Origin: Planctomycetota bacterium
GTDB lineage: Bacteria > Planctomycetota > UBA1135 > UBA2386
Assembly: GCA_016795295.1 (NCBI GenBank)
Contig: JAEUHP010000096.1
Span: 1 to 42,078, forward strand
DNA length: 42,078 nucleotides
Direction of reading: 5' to 3'
Numbering within the stretch: the first letter of the stretch is position 1; each line of letters starts with the position of its first letter. The notes under the pieces were generated by a model. It searched no databases and was not told where the DNA came from. It saw nothing but the letters and a program-made list of their open reading frames with translations. Positions 32,704 to 41,394 of the stretch are shown piece by piece. A program made the position numbers and the translations under genes.

Positions 32704-34221
32704 TCAGTAGCGCAACCTCAACAGTCGCGCCCCGTCTCCGGACTCCACCACCACCCACAACCACCCGAAGTCCCCTTCGTCGATCGCCGGCACGTCCCGC
32801 ACCCCCAGCAGCTTCGCCACCATCGGCAACGTGTTGGAGTGCCCCGCCACCACCGCCACCGCCCGCGCTTGCAACTGGCGGATTGCGCCCACCAGCGACT
32901 TGCTGTCGGCTGCCTTGACCACCTGCGCCGCCACGCCGAGGCCTCGGCACAACGGCGCCACCGTCGCCTGCGTGCGCCGGAACTCACTGGCGAACACGGC
33001 ACTCGGCGCCAACGCCGCAAGTGCTTGGGCCAGCCGTTCGGCGCGCGCCTGCCCTTCGGCCGTGAGCTCCGGATCGTCGCCCGAGCCCTTCTCGGCGTGG
33101 CGCACCAGCACCACCACGCGTCCGGGTGCCGGCTCGCCGAGGCGCGCCGCGCGGATGCGCGCGCAGAGTCCATTGGCCAGATCGTTGGGCACCGGGATCG
33201 TCAGGTCGTAGTGCCGCACCACCCAGGTGTCCCCGCGCCGCTCCAGCACGCCGGAGCCGCGGCATTCGCCGTAGGGTTCGTTGTCGAGGCGTTCGTCGAA
33301 CCACGCCAGCTGCTCACCTGCTGCCAGCGTCACGTGCCGCACCACCGGCACGAACGTCCACGCCGAGCCGCGGCGGAAGTAGGGCGCGGCGAAGCGGCGG
33401 AACGCGCGCCCGTCCCAGCGTTCGTCCGGATCGGTGCCCAAGAACACGGCGTCGTCGGGGAAGCGCGCGAAGTAGCGGTCGAAGTCGCCCTGCGCGGCCG
33501 CGTCGTGGAAGTCGTCGAGTGCTTGGTCGACGGCGCGCCCGGCAAGGGTCCGTTGGGCTCTGCCGGGCTCCGGGCTGGTGAGCTGGTCGGTGAGGACCGC
33601 CACCAGTGCCTTGGGCTCAGGTGCAGGCCGGAAGGTGGGCGTCGAGGCTCCTGTGTTGGGCCCGGTTGCTGCTGCCGTGGTCTCGACGGCGCCGTAGACG
33701 GTGATCGGCCGACTCCAGAGGCGCTTCGGCAGGCTGGCAGCGAGCGGGCGGCCGGGCTCGACCAGGACCAGGGCGCCGAACTGCCATGGCTGCGTTTGGG
33801 CGAGGGTTTCGGCGGCAGCGGCGGCTTGCGGGCCGATGGCCACGAGGCGGATGCCACCGCCGGCGATGCGCACCAGAGTGCGCAGGCGGTTCGGCAGGTC
33901 TTGGAGGGTTGGGCTCGTGCTCGGTGTGTTGGGATCGGTTGCGACCGGCAACGTCACGGTCGCTGCGGCCGTGCCGAGGTCGGCGAGGTTGGTGCGCAAC
34001 TCGGTAGCGGCTGCGGCGTGGTCGTGGCCGTGCAAGAGCAAGACCAGCGGCACGAACGCCGCAGCCGGGCCAGCCGGGCGCTGCAGGATGGCCGCGAGGG
34101 TCGGTGCGCTGGCCAGGGGCAGGGGTTCGGGCTCAGGGCGCGCTTGGGCGCGCAGGGGCGCGAGCAGGACGAGGATCGACGCCAGGACGCAGTAGGAACG
34201 CAGGACGGCGAACGCGCGCAT
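32704..34221 (-). CDS. Secreted three-domain protein: hydrolase-like, NTF2-like, histidine phosphatase
   Basis: A 505-residue protein with a signal peptide (about 1-26, ending AQA). Residues about 55-215 resemble an alpha/beta-hydrolase-like region (LVLLLHGHDH, LVAIG, ALVLVEPGRP) without a clear nucleophile elbow. Residues about 230-345 match the SnoaL/NTF2-like fold (DFHDAAAQGDFDRYFARF, DERWDG, WVVRHYDLTIP). Residues about 366-505 are a histidine phosphatase with the RHAEK motif (Arg374, His375), SEFRRTQAT and the second catalytic His in VVAGHSNTLP. The fusion is unusual. The phosphatase should act on an exported phosphoester. TACAAC 7 nt before the ATG at 34221 suggests its own promoter; it is 29 nt after the hemerythrin stop. 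Confidence 0.82.
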   Translation of the reverse strand: MRAFAVLRSYCVLASILVLLAPLRAQARPEPEPLPLASAPTLAAILQRPAGPAAAFVPLVLLLHGHDHAAAATELRTNLADLGTAAATVTLPVATDPNTPSTSPTLQDLPNRLRTLVRIAGGGIRLVAIGPQAAAAAETLAQTQPWQFGALVLVEPGRPLAASLPKRLWSRPITVYGAVETTAAATGPNTGASTPTFRPAPEPKALVAVLTDQLTSPEPGRAQRTLAGRAVDQALDDFHDAAAQGDFDRYFARFPDDAVFLGTDPDERWDGRAFRRFAAPYFRRGSAWTFVPVVRHVTLAAGEQLAWFDERLDNEPYGECRGSGVLERRGDTWVVRHYDLTIPVPNDLANGLCARIRAARLGEPAPGRVVVLVRHAEKGSGDDPELTAEGQARAERLAQALAALAPSAVFASEFRRTQATVAPLCRGLGVAAQVVKAADSKSLVGAIRQLQARAVAVVAGHSNTLPMVAKLLGVRDVPAIDEGDFGWLWVVVESGDGARLLRLRY

Positions 34222-34250
34222 GCCGTTGGTTGTAGCGGCGCTCGGTCGGG

Positions 34251-34718
34251 TCACCCGCAGAAACCCAACCCCGCGAGCACCACCCCCTGCTCCCCCATCG
34301 CCAACCGCTCCCCCAGAAACGGATACAGCATGCGCCGTTCGCGCAGATCGTGGTGCAGCAGCAGGTTCTTGAACACCGCCTGCCGATCGAACAACTCCAA
34401 CAGCCGCCGATCGTCGGGCGCCGCCACCAGCGCCGCCACCCGTTCGGCGAACTCCGCCAGAAATCCGCGCAGCTTGTCGTGCTCCCCGGTGAACAGCCGC
34501 ACCGGCGCATCGGTCCCGTCGCCACCGAGCTCTGCATAACGCGGCAACACCAGCGTCTCTTCGTCCTGCATGTGCAACCTGAGGTGCCCCGCATACGTGG
34601 CCAGCGCCGCTTCGGCGCGCACATAGTCGCGGTCCAGCAAGGCCTGCTGGTGCACGAACAGCTCGTGGTCGAGCTGTTCGTGCAGCCCCATCATCACCGT
34701 CTCGAGGTCGCGCACCAT
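34251..34718 (-). CDS. Hemerythrin HHE cation-binding domain protein
   Basis: A 155-residue four-helix bundle. The metal-ligand spacing is visible: HEQLDHE in helix 1, HLRLHMQDEE in helix 2, GEHDKLRGF in helix 3 and LLLHHDLRERRMLYPFL in helix 4, matching the HHE arrangement that binds a di-iron or related centre. Such proteins sense or store O2, NO or iron. It begins 12 nt after the tryptophanase stop, and TAGTCT (34733-34728 on the minus strand) overlaps that stop codon and lies 9 nt before the ATG, so it may have its own promoter inside the operon. Confidence 0.85.
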   Translation of the reverse strand: MVRDLETVMMGLHEQLDHELFVHQQALLDRDYVRAEAALATYAGHLRLHMQDEETLVLPRYAELGGDGTDAPVRLFTGEHDKLRGFLAEFAERVAALVAAPDDRRLLELFDRQAVFKNLLLHHDLRERRMLYPFLGERLAMGEQGVVLAGLGFCG

Positions 34719-34727
34719 CGCCCGGCC

Positions 34728-34733
34728 AGACTA
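34728..34733 (-). promoter_or_regulatory. -10 box of the hemerythrin gene
   Basis: TAGTCT overlaps the tryptophanase stop codon and lies 9 nt before the ATG at 34718. No clear -35 box. Confidence 0.35.
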
Positions 34734-36128
34734 ACCGGCCACCGGGGCTGGCACCGCCACCGGGGCCAGTTTGGCCGTGAACGCGCGCAGGATCGGCGCC
34801 GCTTCGACGATGCGGAGCCCGGGGATGCGGGTGCGCTGCTGGACCAGTTCGGCGAACGCCTCCACCACCCAGTCGATGTGGCTCTGCGTGTAGACGCGGC
34901 GCGGCAGGCACAGGCGCACCAGGTCGTGGTCGGCGAGCACTTCGCGGCCGGTGGCCGGGTCCGGATGGCCGAACATCAGCGTGCCGATCTCGACGGTGCG
35001 GATGCCGCCCTGCAAGTAGAGCGCGCAGGCCAGCGCCTGGCCCGGGAGCTGTTCGGGAGGGAGATGCGGCAGCATGGCGCGCGCGTCGACGTAGACGGCG
35101 TGCAGCCCGTTCGGCTGCACCACCGGCACCCCGAGCGCTTGCAGGTGGCTGGCGAGATAGTGCGCGCTGGCTTCGCGGTAGTGCAGGTAGTCGGGGTCGA
35201 GCACTTCGCGCAGGCCCTGGGCCAGGGCGGCGAGGTCGCGGCCGGCGAGGCCGCCGTAGGTCGGGAAACCTTCGGTCAGGATCAGCAGGTCGCGCACCTT
35301 CTGGGCGATGTGGGCGTCGTTGCAGCACAGGAGGCCGCCGATGTTGACCAAGCCGTCCTTCTTGGCCGAGATCATGCAGCCGTCGGCCAGATCGAACATG
35401 GCGCGCGCCACGGCGGGCAGCGGTACGTCCTGCCAGTCGGGATCGAGGCGGTGGATCCACCACGCGTTCTCGGCGAAGCGCGCGGCGTCGAGGAAGAACG
35501 GAATGCCGTGCCGGCGGTAGAGCGCGCTCACCGCGCGCAGGTTGGCCATCGACACCGGCTGGCCGCCGACGCGGTTGTTGGTGATGGTGAGCAGGCCGAT
35601 CGGCACACTGCCCTTGGGCTGGCGCAAGAGCCAAGCTTCGAGGCGCAGCACGTCGAGGTCGCCCTTCCAGAGGTTCGGCTGGGCGAGGTCGCGCGCCTGC
35701 GGCGCCACGAAGTCGACCGCGGCGGCGCCCAGGTATTCGACGTTGGCGCGCGTGGTGTCGAAGTGGGCGTTGTTCGGCACCGCCTGGCCCTTTTGCACGA
35801 GGCAGCCGAACAGGATGCGTTCGGCGGCGCGGCCCTGGTGCACCGGGAACACGTGCCGGTAGCCGGTGAGTTCGCGCACCACGGCTTCTAGTTCGTAGAA
35901 CGAACGGCAGCCGGCGTAACTCTCGTCTCCGGTCATGATCGCCGCCCACTGCTGCGCGGACATCGCTCCGGTGCCGGAGTCGGTCAAAAGGTCGATCATC
36001 ACGTCCTCGGCGCGCAGCAGGAACAGGTTGTGGTGTGCCTGTTCGAGCAGCGTGCGGCGCTCCTCGGCCGTGGTGATGCGGAACGGCTCGATGGCCTTGA
36101 TCCGGAACGGCTCCAGCACGGTCTTCAT
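34731..36128 (-). CDS. tnaA: Tryptophanase (beta-eliminating lyase)
   Basis: A 465-residue PLP enzyme of the tryptophanase/tyrosine phenol-lyase family. The PLP Lys is Lys257 in SAKKDG; LTDSGTGAMS, EGFPTYGGL and IRTVEIGTLMFG are typical. The residues around EIG match tryptophanase and not tyrosine phenol-lyase, which has MERG with a substrate-binding Arg there. It should split tryptophan into indole, pyruvate and ammonia. One active-site residue differs: the C-terminal LRHFTAKL of E. coli TnaA (His463) is LRAFTAKL here (Ala449), which could change substrate choice. No tnaC-like leader or tnaB permease is seen. Followed at 12 nt by the hemerythrin gene. Confidence 0.88.
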   Translation of the reverse strand: MKTVLEPFRIKAIEPFRITTAEERRTLLEQAHHNLFLLRAEDVMIDLLTDSGTGAMSAQQWAAIMTGDESYAGCRSFYELEAVVRELTGYRHVFPVHQGRAAERILFGCLVQKGQAVPNNAHFDTTRANVEYLGAAAVDFVAPQARDLAQPNLWKGDLDVLRLEAWLLRQPKGSVPIGLLTITNNRVGGQPVSMANLRAVSALYRRHGIPFFLDAARFAENAWWIHRLDPDWQDVPLPAVARAMFDLADGCMISAKKDGLVNIGGLLCCNDAHIAQKVRDLLILTEGFPTYGGLAGRDLAALAQGLREVLDPDYLHYREASAHYLASHLQALGVPVVQPNGLHAVYVDARAMLPHLPPEQLPGQALACALYLQGGIRTVEIGTLMFGHPDPATGREVLADHDLVRLCLPRRVYTQSHIDWVVEAFAELVQQRTRIPGLRIVEAAPILRAFTAKLAPVAVPAPVAG

Positions 36129-36234
36129 GCGGGCAGTCTCGCCGTCCGGCGCGCCTGCCCAGCATGCGCACAGCGGCCCAGGACGACGCCGAACTCAGCC
36201 CAGGCAGCGCCGTGGGCGCATCGGGACGCTGCCG

Positions 36235-36256
36235 CCGGCCGCTCCGTAGCGGCCGG
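36235..36256. terminator. Strong hairpin between tnaA and the secreted protein gene
   Basis: A 9-bp perfect stem (CCGGCCGCT with AGCGGCCGG) and 4-nt loop, with no T tract. It lies upstream of tnaA and downstream of the secreted protein gene on the minus strand. Confidence 0.4.
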
Positions 36257-36291
36257 TGGTTCCCGCTCTGCGGCGGCCCAGATCGCGCCAT

Positions 36292-36314
36292 CGGGTCGCC
36301 GCTGGGGCGACCCG
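36292..36314 (-). terminator. Terminator-like hairpin after the secreted protein gene
   Basis: Stem CGGGTCGCC with GGCGACCCG (9 bp), loop of 5 nt, beginning 7 nt beyond the stop codon on the minus strand. T-poor. Confidence 0.45.
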
Positions 36315-36321
36315 GTCTTCT

Positions 36322-37908
36322 TCACAACGTGCCGATCCGCAGTTCCAGCCCGTTGCTGGTCAGCGCCAGCGGGTTGCCGACATACACCGCGGACTGCACC
36401 TGCACGGTCAGGCCGGGGAAGTTGGCCACTGGGTTGAGGAACCCGAGCACGGAGTTGGCCGAGGTGCCGGTCGGGAAGAACAACTGGTTGGCGAAGGCAT
36501 CGTTGTGTTGCACGCAGCCAGTCGGCAGGATCGGAATCTGGATGCCTGGGTTGAACTGCGCCAAGCCGATCAGGATCGCCCCAAAGGCGGCGCCGTTCGG
36601 GATGTTGTTCGTGACCAGGGTGACGTTGTTGCCGACCACCGGACGTGCCGACGCGGCCAGGGCAAGACCGGTCTGGTCTGCAGCCGTCATGAATGGCATG
36701 GTCGCCGAGATGTCACGGTTGCCAGGATTGCGGCTGTTGGTGCCCGGGCTCCAGCCGACCAGCGCGGTGTGGGTGACGTTGTTGCCGGCCTGCCACCGGT
36801 ACTCGACGGTGCCGCTCGCCGAGAACGCCGCCTGGAAGGTGCACAGATTGCCGGCGTTGGCGTACTCCGGCACGCCGAGCCAGGTCGCGTAGGCGGTGGT
36901 GCCGCTCGGGTCGACATCGAAGTGGATCGAGCCGACCGTGCGCGGGTCCAGGTCCTGCCACATCACGGCGAAGCGTTCGCCCTGGGTGCGCAGCAGCGTT
37001 TGGTCACCGTTGCAGCAGCCGGCATTGGTGCTGGCCGTCGGCCAGACATAACCATTGCTGGAGATGTAGAGGTCGCTGGTCACCAGACCCGAGGCCGTGG
37101 TGAACGCGAACGGCAGCGCCTGCGCTGCGGACACCACGTCGTCGCCCAGAGCGAGGTTCGGCGTGGTCGGCGTGTACCAGGCATTGCTGCCCGGCAGCAC
37201 CACGTAGCCACCGTTGCTGGGGATCATCAGGATCGAGTTGGTGGTCGGCGCGGCCAGATCGAAAGTGCCGTTGGCGAACTGCTCGTAGAAGGTCGCAAAC
37301 TGGTCGACGCAGCCGGTGCCGTAGGTGGTGCGCGAGGCGACCACACCGCCACCGCCCACCGAATAGTGGACGTTGCCGTTGAACACGCGCGGGTTGCAGC
37401 AGATCGCGGTGCCTGGGGCGCCGCCCGCGCTGGCGCCAGCCAACAGGGTCAGCTCGTTGTTGCTGTAGGTCTGGTTGGTGCCGGAGCCGGGCGTGGTGTT
37501 GCCGTTGCCGTTGGTGTAGTTCTGGCCGATGCCGGTGAAGGTGATCGCCATGCCATAGTTGCCGGGCGGCAGGGTGAAGGGCGTGATCACGCACGGCGAC
37601 GGCAAGCCTGCGCCGAGCGCAGTGACGGGCCCCGATCCGCCGAGCGTCCAGGCCCCGGCGTTGGTGTCGTTGCCGACGTAGGTGCTGACGCACCAGCGCA
37701 CGTCGAGCGTGCCGGCCGTGTTCACGGCCGACGACGAATTCACGTCGAACTGCGTGAAGGTGAGCGGCGCATTGACGACCAAGTCGAAGTAGATCGTCGA
37801 ACCGGTGCCGAGCCCGTTGCCGCCGGCGAAGAGAGTGGAGAGCGGAGACTGCGCTGGCAGAGCCAGCGCGGTGGCGAGCAGAGCGCCACCCAGGAGGAGT
37901 TTGTGCAT
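36322..37908 (-). CDS. Secreted Gly/Asn/Thr-rich structural protein
   Basis: A 528-residue protein with a signal peptide (MHKLLLGGALLATALALPAQ). The mature part is rich in Gly, Thr, Asn and Ser with no charged clusters, contains Cys pairs (ICCN, GCCN) and reads as beta-sandwich or beta-propeller-like surface material. The centre (IPSNGGYVVLPGS..YISSNGYVWPT, VMWQDLDP, WLGVPEYA) matches a pattern seen in exported proteins of unknown role, and it ends in a short motif GLELRIGTL. No catalytic site is visible. The ATG at 37908 starts directly at the signal peptide; no close promoter box is seen, but TACGCT lies about 50 nt upstream. It is likely surface or cell-envelope matrix protein. Confidence 0.8.
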   Translation of the reverse strand: MHKLLLGGALLATALALPAQSPLSTLFAGGNGLGTGSTIYFDLVVNAPLTFTQFDVNSSSAVNTAGTLDVRWCVSTYVGNDTNAGAWTLGGSGPVTALGAGLPSPCVITPFTLPPGNYGMAITFTGIGQNYTNGNGNTTPGSGTNQTYSNNELTLLAGASAGGAPGTAICCNPRVFNGNVHYSVGGGGVVASRTTYGTGCVDQFATFYEQFANGTFDLAAPTTNSILMIPSNGGYVVLPGSNAWYTPTTPNLALGDDVVSAAQALPFAFTTASGLVTSDLYISSNGYVWPTASTNAGCCNGDQTLLRTQGERFAVMWQDLDPRTVGSIHFDVDPSGTTAYATWLGVPEYANAGNLCTFQAAFSASGTVEYRWQAGNNVTHTALVGWSPGTNSRNPGNRDISATMPFMTAADQTGLALAASARPVVGNNVTLVTNNIPNGAAFGAILIGLAQFNPGIQIPILPTGCVQHNDAFANQLFFPTGTSANSVLGFLNPVANFPGLTVQVQSAVYVGNPLALTSNGLELRIGTL

Positions 37909-38038
37909 GGAGATCAGTCGAGGATGAAGCACGCCACCCGGCGCGCGCGGGCAGCGTAGCGACTGCCCCATCCGCCGCCAATCCGGTCGAGCCATGCGAT
38001 GGGACCGCCCGGATCGCCCTCATGCGTAAGAGCGCAAC

Positions 38039-40762
38039 TCAGCCCAGGCCGGCCCGCAGCAGCGCCTGGAACAGCATCTTGAACGTGCCGAGCGGCTGCC
38101 CGCGGTAGGTCACGTCCGCACCACACAGCACGATGCGCCCCTTGCCCACGGTGGCGCACAGCACCGCCGCCTTGCCGACCAAGAACTCCTCGCCCAGCAG
38201 CCAGCCGCTCAGCAACGGCTCCTGCCGGCGGTACCGCGCCACCACGTCGACCTTCGGCGTGTCGCCCACCACTTCGAGGATCGGCGAGCTGTTGTTGACC
38301 ATCGCCGCCAGCGCGCGCGACGACCCGCGGCTCAGCGGGTGCCAGCCGTCGAGTTCGAGCGCCAGCAGGCTCCCCGGCACGTAGAACTCGTCGCGCGTGG
38401 TGCGCCGTTCGCCCTCCGCCCGGCTCGCATCCACCACGTGGGTGCCGACCTGCACCGGCAGGCCGAAGTGCCGGATCACCTTCTCGCACTCGGAGCCGAG
38501 CGCCACCAACGTGCCGCCTTGCTCGACGAACGCCCGCAGCGCCGGCACCGTGCGTTCGGCGGTGAGCTGGGTGTTGCGCGCGGCGAGGTTGCTCCAGTCC
38601 TCGAACGGTGGCAAGGCACGGGCCAGGGCTGCGTAGTCCGGCGGCGAACGGCGCTGCGCCGCGCGTTCGAGATCGCGCGCGCCCGGCAGGCCGGTGTGGA
38701 ACAGCAGCACGTCGAAGTCCCGGGCCAGCTCCCCCGCTTCGATGCGGTCGCCCCACACCTGCTGCACCGGGAACTCGAATTCCCGCAAGAGCCACTGGTC
38801 CCAGCCGGTCGGCATGTGCCCGCCGAAGGTGTCGAACAGGCCGATGCGGCTCTGGCGCAGCGGTTCGTACTGCCAACGGTTGCGACCGCCGGCCGTTGCC
38901 TGCACACCGAGCTCCTGGGCGGCACCGGCCAGCACCGACTGCGCTGCGGGGGTCGCTGCGACGTGGTAGTGGCCACCGGCCACCGACCACGACACCGGCA
39001 CCCCGGCGGCCAACAGCCGGTTCACCGCCACCACGGCATGGCTGTCGCGACCGTCGATGCGGTAGCCCTCGTCCGCCCCGGCCGGCGCGGGCGGGGCGCT
39101 GGGCGCGAACGCATCGCACTCCCGGTACTCGGTGAACGGCCCCTCCAACGCATCGAAGCAGCGTTCCACCTGCACGTCCATCTGCATGGCCAGCGTCCAG
39201 CCCGCGGCGTCGTACGGCGGCACCGGCTTGCCGTCCTTCTGGTCGTTCGGGTGCCACTGCGGCTCGAACATGTCGAGCACGTGCGGCCGGTACGCCTGGT
39301 CGCACCGCACCACGAACGAACCCGCGGGCATGGTCACGCCGTTCATGGCAAACGCCGCGGTGGCGCGGTGCACCTGCACCCCACAGCGCCGCAGCGCCCG
39401 CACCAGCCGCTGCGCGGCACTCCAGTCCGGTTGGTCGGCGCGCAGCACGTAGGCGCGCGGGTCCCGCAGCAGCGGGTCCTGGAACACCGAGTCCGGTTCC
39501 GCGCGCCGGCGCGCCGCTTCGACCAGGTACGGGGTCGGTGTCCAGTGGTCGCGCGAGCCGCGTTCGATCGAGCGGCGCGCCATGGTGGCGATGCCCGTTT
39601 GCAGTTCGCGGCGGTAGCGCGCGGCGTAGTCGAGGATCGCGAAGTTGGCGGTCTGCAGGTACTCGACCGTTTGCCTGGCGTGCCAGACCTGCGGCAGCAC
39701 CGGATCGGGGTAGTCGCCATACGGCAGCCGGCGCTCGAGCCCGGGCCGCAGGGGCGTCGGCTCCGGCCGGCCGAACGCTTCGGTCAGGATGCCGATCACG
39801 TTGTGGAAGTAGTTGGTGGAACGCAGGCCGCCGTTCCACCAGCCCGAGTAGGGCGCGCCGCTGCGCGAGATCACCCCTGGCTTGCCTTCGGCGGCGAAGC
39901 GCTGGTTCATGTGCGCGGCCACGATCTCGATGCCGCGTGTGATCATCGGATCGGTGTAGTAGTTCTGTGGATCGCGGAACGGCGGGGTGAACAGGATGGT
40001 GCCCGCCGGCGCCGTCTGGTGGTGGTTGTAGACGATCTGCGGGCACCAGTCGGCGTAGAACACGCGGTTGACGTTCTGCGCCTCCAGCTGGTTGCAGATG
40101 TAGAAATCGCGGTTGTTGTCGTGGCCGATGTAGCGCTGGTAGAGCACCGGGATGGTCATGCTGCGCGTCGCCCGGTAGGCGTTCGCCACCAGCTCATAGC
40201 CGTCGGGATTGACGGGGCAGGCCAGCAGCACCACTTCGTCGAGGATGCGCTGCACTTCGGGATCGCGGCGCGCCACCATCTGCCAGACCAGTTCGATCAG
40301 GTTCTGGCCGGCGATCGCCTCGGTGGCGTGCAGGCCGGCGTCGATCCAGACGAACGCGCGGCCCTCTTCGGCGAGTGCTTGGGCCGCGCTGGGGTCGACC
40401 CGGCCCTGGGCCAGGGTCTGGGCGATGGTGCGCAGCCGTTCGAGGCGGGCCAGATTCTGTGGGGAGCTGAGCACCACCATGGCCATGCGCTGGCCATAGC
40501 TGGTCGGGCCGATGTCGACGATGCGCATGCGGTCGGTGTGCTTCCCGAGCTGGTGGAAGTAGGCCATCATGTCGGTGTAGTTGCACAGCCGGTGGTCGGC
40601 GCCGACTGCGTGGCCGAGCACGTCTTCCGGGGACGGGGCTTGGGCGTGGAGGTTTTGCCCGGGCAGCAGCAACGCCCAGGCTACGGCCAGGGAGGCGAGC
40701 GTCTGGATGGACCTTGGAACGGCGAGGCGGAGCGACAGCCGACGACGCGTGCGGGACACCAT
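38039..40762 (-). CDS. Secreted M14-family zinc metallopeptidase, large form
   Basis: A 907-residue exported protein with a signal peptide (about 18-40, ending LHAQA). The M14 carboxypeptidase domain (about 55-400) shows the zinc ligands His145 and Glu148 (LHATE), a His in IVYNHHQ (247/248), CPVNPDGYE for substrate binding, and the general-base Glu in GILTEAFG. Residues about 430-907 form a large extra part with a glutamine-amidotransferase-like fold hint (VLLFHTGLPG, LVALGSECE, ILCGADVTYRG) of unknown role. Probable job is trimming peptides outside the cytoplasm. TAGGAT (40774-40769, minus strand) is 6 nt before the ATG at 40762. Confidence 0.88.
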   Translation of the reverse strand: MVSRTRRRLSLRLAVPRSIQTLASLAVAWALLLPGQNLHAQAPSPEDVLGHAVGADHRLCNYTDMMAYFHQLGKHTDRMRIVDIGPTSYGQRMAMVVLSSPQNLARLERLRTIAQTLAQGRVDPSAAQALAEEGRAFVWIDAGLHATEAIAGQNLIELVWQMVARRDPEVQRILDEVVLLACPVNPDGYELVANAYRATRSMTIPVLYQRYIGHDNNRDFYICNQLEAQNVNRVFYADWCPQIVYNHHQTAPAGTILFTPPFRDPQNYYTDPMITRGIEIVAAHMNQRFAAEGKPGVISRSGAPYSGWWNGGLRSTNYFHNVIGILTEAFGRPEPTPLRPGLERRLPYGDYPDPVLPQVWHARQTVEYLQTANFAILDYAARYRRELQTGIATMARRSIERGSRDHWTPTPYLVEAARRRAEPDSVFQDPLLRDPRAYVLRADQPDWSAAQRLVRALRRCGVQVHRATAAFAMNGVTMPAGSFVVRCDQAYRPHVLDMFEPQWHPNDQKDGKPVPPYDAAGWTLAMQMDVQVERCFDALEGPFTEYRECDAFAPSAPPAPAGADEGYRIDGRDSHAVVAVNRLLAAGVPVSWSVAGGHYHVAATPAAQSVLAGAAQELGVQATAGGRNRWQYEPLRQSRIGLFDTFGGHMPTGWDQWLLREFEFPVQQVWGDRIEAGELARDFDVLLFHTGLPGARDLERAAQRRSPPDYAALARALPPFEDWSNLAARNTQLTAERTVPALRAFVEQGGTLVALGSECEKVIRHFGLPVQVGTHVVDASRAEGERRTTRDEFYVPGSLLALELDGWHPLSRGSSRALAAMVNNSSPILEVVGDTPKVDVVARYRRQEPLLSGWLLGEEFLVGKAAVLCATVGKGRIVLCGADVTYRGQPLGTFKMLFQALLRAGLG

Positions 40763-40768
40763 GCGCGG

Positions 40769-40774
40769 ATCCTA
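40769..40774 (-). promoter_or_regulatory. -10 box of the M14 peptidase gene
   Basis: TAGGAT lies exactly 6 nt before the ATG at 40762, predicting a leaderless mRNA. The same hexamer precedes the hybrid kinase gene. Confidence 0.45.
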
Positions 40775-41076
40775 GGAGTCCTCGGCATGGGATGCGACGT
40801 GGCCTTCGCAGCGGGTTCGGAACGAGGATCCAGCACTTCGGGGAGGTGGGCGCCCGACTACGCTTCTTCGCAGGGACTTGTGGTCGAGCTTGGTGATGGT
40901 CCCTCGCCTGCTGCGTGGCTGCCGCTGGCTGATTCTGTTGGCAAACCAATCCAATCGCACTTCGGTACGAACATGCCCCTTGACACGACCGGCACAGCGT
41001 GGCAGCATCCAGGCGGCGGGTTCGGACGTGCCCGCACCTCAGGGATAGGCCTCAGGACGTCCAAAGCAGGGACATC
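40775..41076. other. Non-coding stretch with few features
   Basis: No convincing gene. A TTGACA occurs at 40980-40985 on the plus strand without a good -10 box. Base use is less GC-rich in places than the genes around it. Confidence 0.4.
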
Positions 41077-41335
41077 ATGCAGTATACTGCCCCCCCCCCG
41101 GTGGTTCTCCCGCGGGCCGATCGCTTCGGCACGCCCTCGCCGTAGGCCTCGCTGAAGTCTGCCGCGGCGGCACAGTCCGGCGCGGCGCACTTGGCCAACT
41201 GGCGATGAAGCCATGGGCATCGATCCCGCGCGCTTCGAGCAGAACATGGATGCCCACGCCAGCAATACCCTGCTGCCGAGCCACTTTCACACCTTCCTGA
41301 ACTTCCCCTTCGAGGTGCGAGTCTATGTGCCGTAG
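41077..41335 (+). pseudogene. Probable remnant of a small gene, broken by stops
   Basis: From ATG 41077 the frame reads MQYTAPPPVVLPRADRFGTP, then TAG at 41143, then continues in the same frame as ASLKSAAAAQSGAAHLANWR to a TGA. A second frame from ATG 41213 reads a 40-residue ending with FLNFPFEVRVYVP and stops at 41335. The three segments look protein-like and follow one another, as expected of a decaying gene. A 10-base C run (41090-41099) lies near its beginning. The family is not recognised. A real 40-residue peptide from 41213 is the alternative. Confidence 0.3.
41079..41090. promoter_or_regulatory. Perfect 12-bp palindrome next to a poly-C tract
   Basis: GCAGTATACTGC is self-complementary and contains TATACT. 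It runs directly into ten C bases (41090-41099). It could be a regulator site; this is inference only. Confidence 0.3.
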
Positions 41336-41359
41336 TCGCCTCTATGTGCCGTAGTCGCC
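41322..41359. repeat. Perfect 19-bp tandem duplication
   Basis: The 19-bp unit TCTATGTGCCGTAGTCGCC occurs at 41322-41340 and again at 41341-41359, covering the end of the gene remnant. Confidence 0.85.
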
Positions 41360-41394
41360 ATCCGCAAACTTCCAACCCTTCCGCGGAGACCACC

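Noticed and set aside
34731..36128. Tyrosine phenol-lyase instead of tryptophanase
   Set aside because: The segment IRTVEIGT matches tryptophanase; tyrosine phenol-lyase carries an Arg-containing MERG block with a specific Arg for the phenol ring.
32704..36291. One 1195-codon frame joining the three-domain protein with upstream genes
   Set aside because: The part beyond 34221 reads the hemerythrin and tnaA genes out of frame. The true start is the ATG at 34221 with a signal peptide and -10-like box.
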